Assembly: GCA_907164885.2 (NCBI GenBank)
Contig: OU015493.1
Coordinates: forward strand, 52,825,496-52,889,495
Length of the DNA: 64,000 bases
Direction of reading: 5' to 3'
Source of the DNA: Dolomedes plantarius
Lineage: Eukaryota > Arthropoda > Arachnida > Araneae > Dolomedidae
The stretch's first letter is position 1, and every line of letters starts with the position of its first letter. This document shows, piece by piece, positions 58,801 through 64,000 of this stretch. The notes beneath the pieces are model-generated. The model was not told the origin of the DNA, searched no databases, and worked only from the letters and a program-made list of their open reading frames with translations. The position numbers were made by a program, and so were the translations under genes.

Positions 58801-61800
58801 TAGACAAATTCAGCAGCAAAAAAAAATTGGAAAAACTTAATTAAACATATGCATGATATGTTAGTTAACCTTTTAACTGTCATGCCCGAGATAGTCTCGG
58901 GGTAAATTTTTTTTCTTGCATCTTATTGTCAAACCCGAATCTATCTCGGGATAAGTTGATTTGGGCTTTATTCAATAGATGGCAGCACTAGTATTCTACA
59001 CCATATCTTGGGAGGTGAATTTTTGTGTTATTCAGTAGATGGCAGTTTATATATGCTATTTTATACTAAACATTTAATTTTTCAATAAAAAAATTGACAT
59101 TTTCTGTACCAAAATCATCAAAACTTGACAGTTAAAAGGTTAAGTATAGGAACATTTGAAGAGTTATGCAAATTCTACTAAAATATACAATGTTATTCTT
59201 AACCTTCTGACTCATAAATATTAAACTAAAATCAGAATAGACATCAGGAAAAAAAAAAGAATGGAACATGGTGAGAAAGAAATGCTTAAAAATAATTTTT
59301 TTAAGTATAAAATGCATAATTAACAGCACTTCATTTGGTATAACTCCAATCAAACATGAATTAAGAGGCTCAATTTCATAATCAAAGAAATATTCCTATA
59401 TCTACAGTGGTGACCAAAATGGTGGACACTTTTTTTAAATTTGAATGGTTTTCAACTTTGATTGCCTATAAAAACTGTTATACTTCATGCAGTGCAATGA
59501 TTTATATATCAAACAAAAAGAAATTTAATGCTGCTTCCAACACAATAAACAGAGGTCAAATGTTTACTTTACAAGCAAAGTTATACCACTTTCAATCAAA
59601 GAAGCACTATGTGTGAGATTCAAGATGGGGTTTGTAGTAACAGCTACTACCAGCCAATCAGAATCGTCGTTCTGAGGACCAATGATCAGATGTTGTTTAT
59701 AAGAAGGTGCAAGGTCATGTTCAAAGGTGGGAAAAGTCACTTTGACTGTTCCATTTTGTGTAATAAAGTTGGTTACTAACATACAATTATGGTTAGATGT
59801 TTGTGTTTATTGTCTTCAGCTATTAACGGTATAAAAGATAAATAAAGCAATGCCTCCAGTAAAAGTGGTGACTGGTCATGCAGGAATAGATCCGAGACTG
59901 TTGTATTACATGAAAATGGTCCTTCATATGCAACAAATGCAAGAGAAGTTGGTGGGAATGTGACAACATCAGGAGTATGAAAGTTTTGCTTACACTATCA
60001 GGAAACACAATCTATGCAAAATAAGGTAGGAAGAGGCTGGAAAAAGTGCACAACAGCTGTTGATGATAGGAAAATATAATGAATTTGTCTCAGGGACAGA
60101 TAGATGTTATCTGCGGCCATTAGCAGTGAACTGAGTCCAACTGGTGTTTTTGTCAGTGCAAGAACGGTGCGGAGAAGACTAACGGAGGGTGGTATAAAAG
60201 GTAGGATTCCCCAAAAAAGCCATTGCTGGATAAGAAGTAGCAGCAGAAATGAATACAGTGGACAAAAGAACAGATTGCATAGACCAAAAGTCAGTAGAAA
60301 AGAAGTGATATGAAGTGATGAAACAAAGATATCGATATTTGGTACTGATGGGAGAAAATACATAAAATGTTGCATTAGGGAAGAGCTACATCCAGATTGC
60401 ATTCAAGTGACAACAAAGAATCCTACAAGTGTTATGATCTGGATGTGTGTCAGGAGATGCTGTAGGCCACCTTCTTGCCATAGATGGCACACTGAAGAGC
60501 AGAAAGTACATTGACACCATCCTTCAACCAAAACTTCTACCTTCTATCAGGAATCTTTTTCCAGATAATGCCCCTTATTTTTACCAGCAGGATTTAGCTC
60601 CCCACCACATTTAACAGATATGCCAACAGTTGTTCACAAAGAATGACATACAGGTGTTTGGATGGCCAGGAAACAGCCCAGACCTGAACCCCATAGAACA
60701 TTTGTGGTTCCGTTTGAAAAAACTAGTACCTCTTAGGTATCAATCCAATGAAACAGAATTAATAGGAGCTAAAACTGTTTCATGGAACCACATAATAAAG
60801 TAGAAAGAGCTCCAAATATTGGTTGGCTCAATGCTACATCGCTGTGCTGCTGTCTTGAAAAATAAAGAATACCCAACGAAATATTGATAGGACAGCGACA
60901 TTGTAAGTACACAGGGATTTTCACCCTAAGTGTAGTTTTCAATGCATAACTTCCCTTGTAATACAAATATTTGATCTCTTAATTGTGATGAATTCAGCAT
61001 TAAATTTCCTTTCATTTGAAGTATAACTCATTGCACTGTATGAAGTGTAAGTTTTTATAAGAATTCAAAATTGAAAATCATTGAAACTTAAGTGTCCACA
61101 ATTTTGGCCACCACTGTATGTTCTATGATGATACTCTATTTTGCAAAGCCTGGGAATACTTTTCCCACACTTTTAAATAAAATTCCCCAACCATTTTATT
61201 GATCATAACCACTTTTATAACATGGAGAATTTTTAATTTTTTTCAATAAATACATTAGATGATATCCTTTTGAATTTCTGAAAAAGAAGCAAATAGGAAA
61301 ACTTATACAAATTGCTTCTATTTGAAGATAAATGTTAAAATAATGTAAAACAGGGTAAATGATGAACCATTTTTAAAACTGAGAGCTTTTAAATTTTCAG
61401 GACTCTTTGAATGAACTTAAAATTGCTTCAATTTTTCTCTGACATTCTTGAAATTTACAGCCTTTTCAAAGTTCTCCCTGCATGAAGCTAGTGTTAGAGA
61501 CTACTATCAGTACAGTTATCTTGTTTTTTCTCAGATATAAATAAATATAAATACCAAATGAAGTGCAGGAGAGAATAGTAAAACATAAAACCAATTTTAA
61601 AAAATTAAGTAGGACTGTTTATTGATAATCAGACTTCCTTAATATTGACATTAATTTGAACCTGGAGCTTTCTGTAAACAAAAAAGAAATGAGTCCAGAA
61701 CAAATCCAAGCCATTGCTCTTAAAACCTTTGCTACTCATTTCCCATCAGACAATGGTTATACGTCCATACCGACAGTTTCCTTTTAATAGACATCAAGGT

Positions 61801-62876
61801 TCTAGAGCTGGAGTTCACTGTAAATTATTCAGTTTTTATTTACCAGTCGGACTCCATACTACTCATTTTGATGGTGAAGTAGAGGCCATCTTCGTAGCTC
61901 TACAACAGCTTGACCTTCACCTCTTGTCTTTCAGAAAGCTGTCATTTTCTGACTCTAGCTCAGCCCTACAAGCCTTATCAAACAACAGAAGCCATAATTG
62001 CTACTGTATTCAAGAGTGTAGAACACTGATAGGGGACTTAATACATCTGATCTCCTTTCAGAGGATCCCTGCACATTGTGGCTTAACTGGAAATGAGATA
62101 GCAGACCATCTAACCAAGAAGGGTGCAGAAGTGCTGCATAAATCTAACAGGCCTTTGACATACCATTTTTCCAAGCTTTTCATAAAAATGACATGAAAAA
62201 TGCTTTTAAATCAAGATTTAATGAATCATCTAGAGAAAAGCCCTGGGCTACTCTATGTAAACATTCTTCTTTTGTTCCCGAATCCACACGTTTTGCTGCA
62301 GTCACATGCTTTAGACTTTTGACCACCCACAACTTTCTCCAAGCACATCTTTTCCAGATATTAAGTCCCTCATCTTGAAGTATTGGAGAGCCCATGGTCT
62401 AATGACCTAGTGGCCAAATAACCAGCATTAGAAAATTAAATAATAAACTGTTTGTTGATAGTATATGAGGCCATCTGTCACCATGTTATCAGCATCATTA
62501 ATGGCAAATTTGCCCTAGGTACAGCAGGTTAGTATATTTTTACTATAGCTCATTTTTGAAGAGGAAGAGGAAGCCACATAGCTAACTTTAACAATCAGAT
62601 GCATAAATATACTTTATATTAATCACTATAAAACATTTCTCATTTTTATATACTTTAAGATACACAAAATTAGATAATATAAAAACTCACTCAAAATTTT
62701 TTGCCTTGTCACAGTTTTGTTGTCAGTACATTAACTAACAAAACAGTGACCAATTAAATTCATTAACTAACTTTATTGAATTTACTGCATGTTGGTTCTG
62801 CATTCTTACCTGCATAAGGAATCATGCCAATGATGGTGGGAGACAAACCTTTATACAGTGCTCGCACACCTCCTTC
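55701..62876 (-). CDS. SLC25A16: Mitochondrial carrier, SLC25A16-like (3' part of gene)
   Basis: Four exons join in frame on the minus strand: 62876-62810, 58272-58110, 57205-57137 and 55875-55701 (67+163+69+175 = 474 nt, 157 residues plus TAG). All introns have GT...AG ends. The protein shows the end of carrier repeat 2 (EGGVRALYKGLSPTIIGMIP), a loop, and repeat 3 with LLCGGFAGAVAQTVSYPMDV and the signature P-x-D-x-x-R-x-K. It ends in GLYRGMSVNYVRAIP and FSTYELTKQ. The wording fits SLC25A16 (Graves disease carrier), an inner-membrane carrier linked to coenzyme A supply, better than SLC25A42. The family has about 330 residues, so roughly the first half lies beyond 64000. Introns hold many transposons; no lesion in any exon. 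Confidence 0.88.
56868..57042 (+). mobile_element. tRNA-derived SINE in SLC25A16 intron
   Basis: 175 bp framed by gtcatttcaa (56858-56867, 57043-57052). A box tggccgaatgattagggcgc, B box gggtttgaatcccac, then a body ending ttagccctcatgcagc...cttcaaacc. It lies opposite to the gene. The older copies at 4718 and 15035 belong to the same family. Confidence 0.85.
57137..57205 (-). CDS. SLC25A16: SLC25A16-like, exon C
   Basis: Acceptor ttatttcag, donor gtgagt. Encodes YPMDVARRKMQLSMMRPE and TYRFG, holding the third carrier signature. Confidence 0.9.
58110..58272 (-). CDS. SLC25A16: SLC25A16-like, exon B
   Basis: Acceptor cccccttag, donor gtaagt. Encodes LSFYVFERLKHLSLEYLP, a CGRKHTGSSGGIV loop and LLCGGFAGAVAQTV. 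It opens with two bases of Gly and closes with two bases of Ser. Confidence 0.9.
58464..58641. mobile_element. Short MITE in SLC25A16 intron
   Basis: 178 bp with inverted ends tagcctgttcacattgcatc / cagcctgttcacacttaatc and TA outside each end (58462-58463, 58642-58643). No coding capacity. Confidence 0.75.
58869..59139. mobile_element. piggyBac-like MITE (TTAA target)
   Basis: 271 bp with perfect 14-bp inverted ends ccttttaactgtca, flanked on both sides by TTAA (58865-58868, 59140-59143). TTAA plus a CCYTTT start is the piggyBac pattern. Inside, cccgagatagtctcggg and cccgaatctatctcggg are related hairpins. Confidence 0.8.
59405..61116 (+). mobile_element. Tc1-like DD34E transposon in SLC25A16 intron
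   Basis: 1712 bp with inverted ends of about 27 bp (cagtggtgaccaaaatggtg / cagtggtggccaaaattgtg, then gacactt) and TA on both sides (59403-59404, 61117-61118). Long non-coding flanks surround a decayed transposase. Orientation is opposite to the host gene. Confidence 0.85.
59852..60888 (+). pseudogene. Tc1-like transposase relic
   Basis: MPPVKVVTGHAGIDPRLLYY starts the relic. Catalytic parts are readable across frames: SDETKISIFGTDG (first Asp), FYQQDLAPHH (second Asp) and GWPGNSPDLNPIEHLW (Glu), 34 apart. The end reads MLHRCAAVLKNKEYPTKY. More than ten stops or shifts, so old and inactive. Confidence 0.8.
61690..62376 (+). pseudogene. LINE RNase H / C-terminal relic in SLC25A16 intron
   Basis: RNase H traces: HFDGEVEAIFVALQQL (Glu motif), LSFSDSSSALQAL (Asp motif) and FQRIPAHCGLTGNEIADHLT (His...Asp motif). 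After a frameshift, FVPESTRFAAVTCFRLLTTH and NFLQAHLF follow, typical of the LINE ORF2 C-terminus. The first Asp motif (TDGS) is lost. Several breaks; no poly(A) or target duplication found. Jockey-like non-LTR type. Confidence 0.65.
62810..62876 (-). CDS. SLC25A16: SLC25A16-like, exon A (most 5' in window)
   Basis: Acceptor tttctag before GAAGGAGGTG; donor gtaaga after CCTTATGCAG. Encodes EGGVRALYKGLSPTIIGMIP-YA plus one base of the next Gly codon. Confidence 0.9.
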
Positions 62877-63007
62877 CTAGAAAGAAAAGAATCCACCATG
62901 TGAAATTCTATGGACTGGGTTATTCAAAGCTGTAAATCTCATAAAATTGAATTTTATCTATTTTTTTAGGCATAAATATTTGATGAATGAAAAAATGTTA
63001 ATTTTTT

Positions 63008-63655
63008 TAAAGATTTCTTAGTGAGCACTTAGGGCTTAAGAGGAACCACCATAGAAAATTTCAGTATCTGAAGCCTTATGATTTTGGAGATACAGTGATC
63101 AGTCAGTCAGTGACCAAATTGCATTAGTTTTTAAAATGATACGACACAATTCTGTGGAGCATATTTCTATGAAATTGAATTTTCAAAGATTTCTTGGTGA
63201 ACACCTAGAGCCTAAGGGAAACCACTATACAAAATTTCAGCTTTATAGGCCTTATATGGGTCCAGAGATCAGTCAGTGAGTGAGTGGTATTTGGCTTTTA
63301 TATACATAAACACTTCATGCAATTTGAAACTTAAAATCTACAACATTTTTTATTCAAATAAGGTAGTACACTTCTGATCATCTGGAGGTAGTGATGGGGA
63401 AGGTGCTTTCAGTTAACACAAAATCAAGGATCAATGGCAAAATGTAATACATTTGAACACATGTAGGAGGGTTTAAGCCCTTTTTAAACCCCTTTAAAGG
63501 TTTGAATTTTTTTTTAATATTTCTTAGTGAACATTTAGAGCCTAAGAGAAACTACCATGCAAATTTTCAGCTTCCTAGACCTTATGGTTCCAGAGATACA
63601 GCGATCAGTCAGTGAGTGGTGTTTGACTTTTATATATATAGATATATCATTTATA
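63008..63655 (+). repeat. Three head-to-tail copies of a ~120-bp unit
   Basis: Units at about 63008-63125, 63185-63310 and 63519-63655 share ttcttagtgaacac(c/t)tagag, aaccacca...aaaatttcagc, ggcctta...ccagagat and cagtcagtgagtg. Two end in a gacttttatatata-type tail. The aaaatttcagc and cagtcagt parts echo the 5' region of the Helitron-like repeats. Confidence 0.7.
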
Positions 63656-63870
63656 TATATATATAGAAAAATGTTTCAATGCCAAAGTCATTGAAACATT
63701 TTTCACTTTTTAGAAAAATTAATAAACATGAGAAAAAATAAAACTACTAAAAGAAAAATTAAAAGATGAGAAAAGCAAATTTCATACCACAAATACTGCA
63801 GTTTTTAAAGAAAATAGAGGAAGGAAAACTATCGGATAACAGTTAGTGTTTTTTTAGGGTACAGATATTC

Positions 63871-63919
63871 CTTGACATACGACCGAGAGAGGGACCAAGA
63901 CCATTGGTCGTAAGTCAAG
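63871..63919. repeat. Small inverted repeat
   Basis: cttgacatacgacc (63871-63884) and ggtcgtaagtcaag (63906-63919) are inverted with one mismatch around a 21-base loop. Similar sequences occur at the ends of some DNA transposons. Here the window ends too soon to tell. Confidence 0.5.
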
Positions 63920-64000
63920 TTTCAAACAAATTTTTTTTATATATGTACATACATATATTTTTTACTTTCATACACACATATCTAATTTAAAATACATTGT

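Noticed and set aside
1..64000. CRISPR arrays, bacterial operons, phage genes
   Set aside because: No regularly spaced repeats, no compact coding; the sequence is clearly eukaryotic.

Overview
This is an AT-rich, repeat-dense piece of an animal nuclear genome. I see no operons, ribosome binding sites or compact gene array. The only host gene I recognise is spliced, with GT-AG introns full of transposons. The set of element families (Tc1/mariner, pogo, hAT, piggyBac-like, Helitron-like, Ty3/gypsy, Jockey-type and R1/I-type LINEs, tRNA-derived SINEs) and the protein style suggest an arthropod, most likely a spider or other arachnid. That assignment is inference from memory.

Layout. 1-16 kb is mostly gene-free: Helitron-like repeats (118-600, 2635-3353, 7160-7934), one MITE, SINE relics and a solo LTR (8974-9689) with a CCAG target duplication. 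16-20 kb holds three TA-flanked DNA transposons: a 969-bp MITE, a mariner turned into a fold-back (17446-18401) and a DD41D element (18414-19714). 20-26 kb has LINE and gypsy remnants, including a 5'-truncated LINE with poly(A) and a 13-bp target duplication (23037-24095). 26-35 kb has a second MITE copy, a Tc1 element, and a pogo-type transposon (30020-34280) that carries an inserted, fully open DD36E Tc1-type element (30074-31293).

34.3-39.5 kb is a relic of a multicopy protein family of unknown function, broken up by a pogo MITE and by a second DD41D element that itself carries a SINE. 39.5-46.1 kb is a LINE ORF1 relic followed by a complete but frameshifted Ty3/gypsy element (41370-46089) with nearly identical LTRs. 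46-52 kb is AT-rich, with a C2H2 zinc-finger ORF, a 121-bp near-perfect palindrome and a fourth Helitron-like copy. 52.8-54.4 kb is a hAT relic with an 8-bp target duplication.

55.7 kb to at least 62.9 kb (minus strand) is the 3' half of a mitochondrial carrier gene, best matched to SLC25A16. Four exons (474 nt, 157 residues plus stop) join in frame. Its introns carry a SINE, two MITEs, a Tc1 relic and a LINE RNase H relic. The 5' exons lie beyond the window.

Apart from SLC25A16 nothing here looks like a cooperating gene system. The interest lies in nested transposition, the uncharacterised family, the pogo subterminal motif array and the unexplained palindrome.
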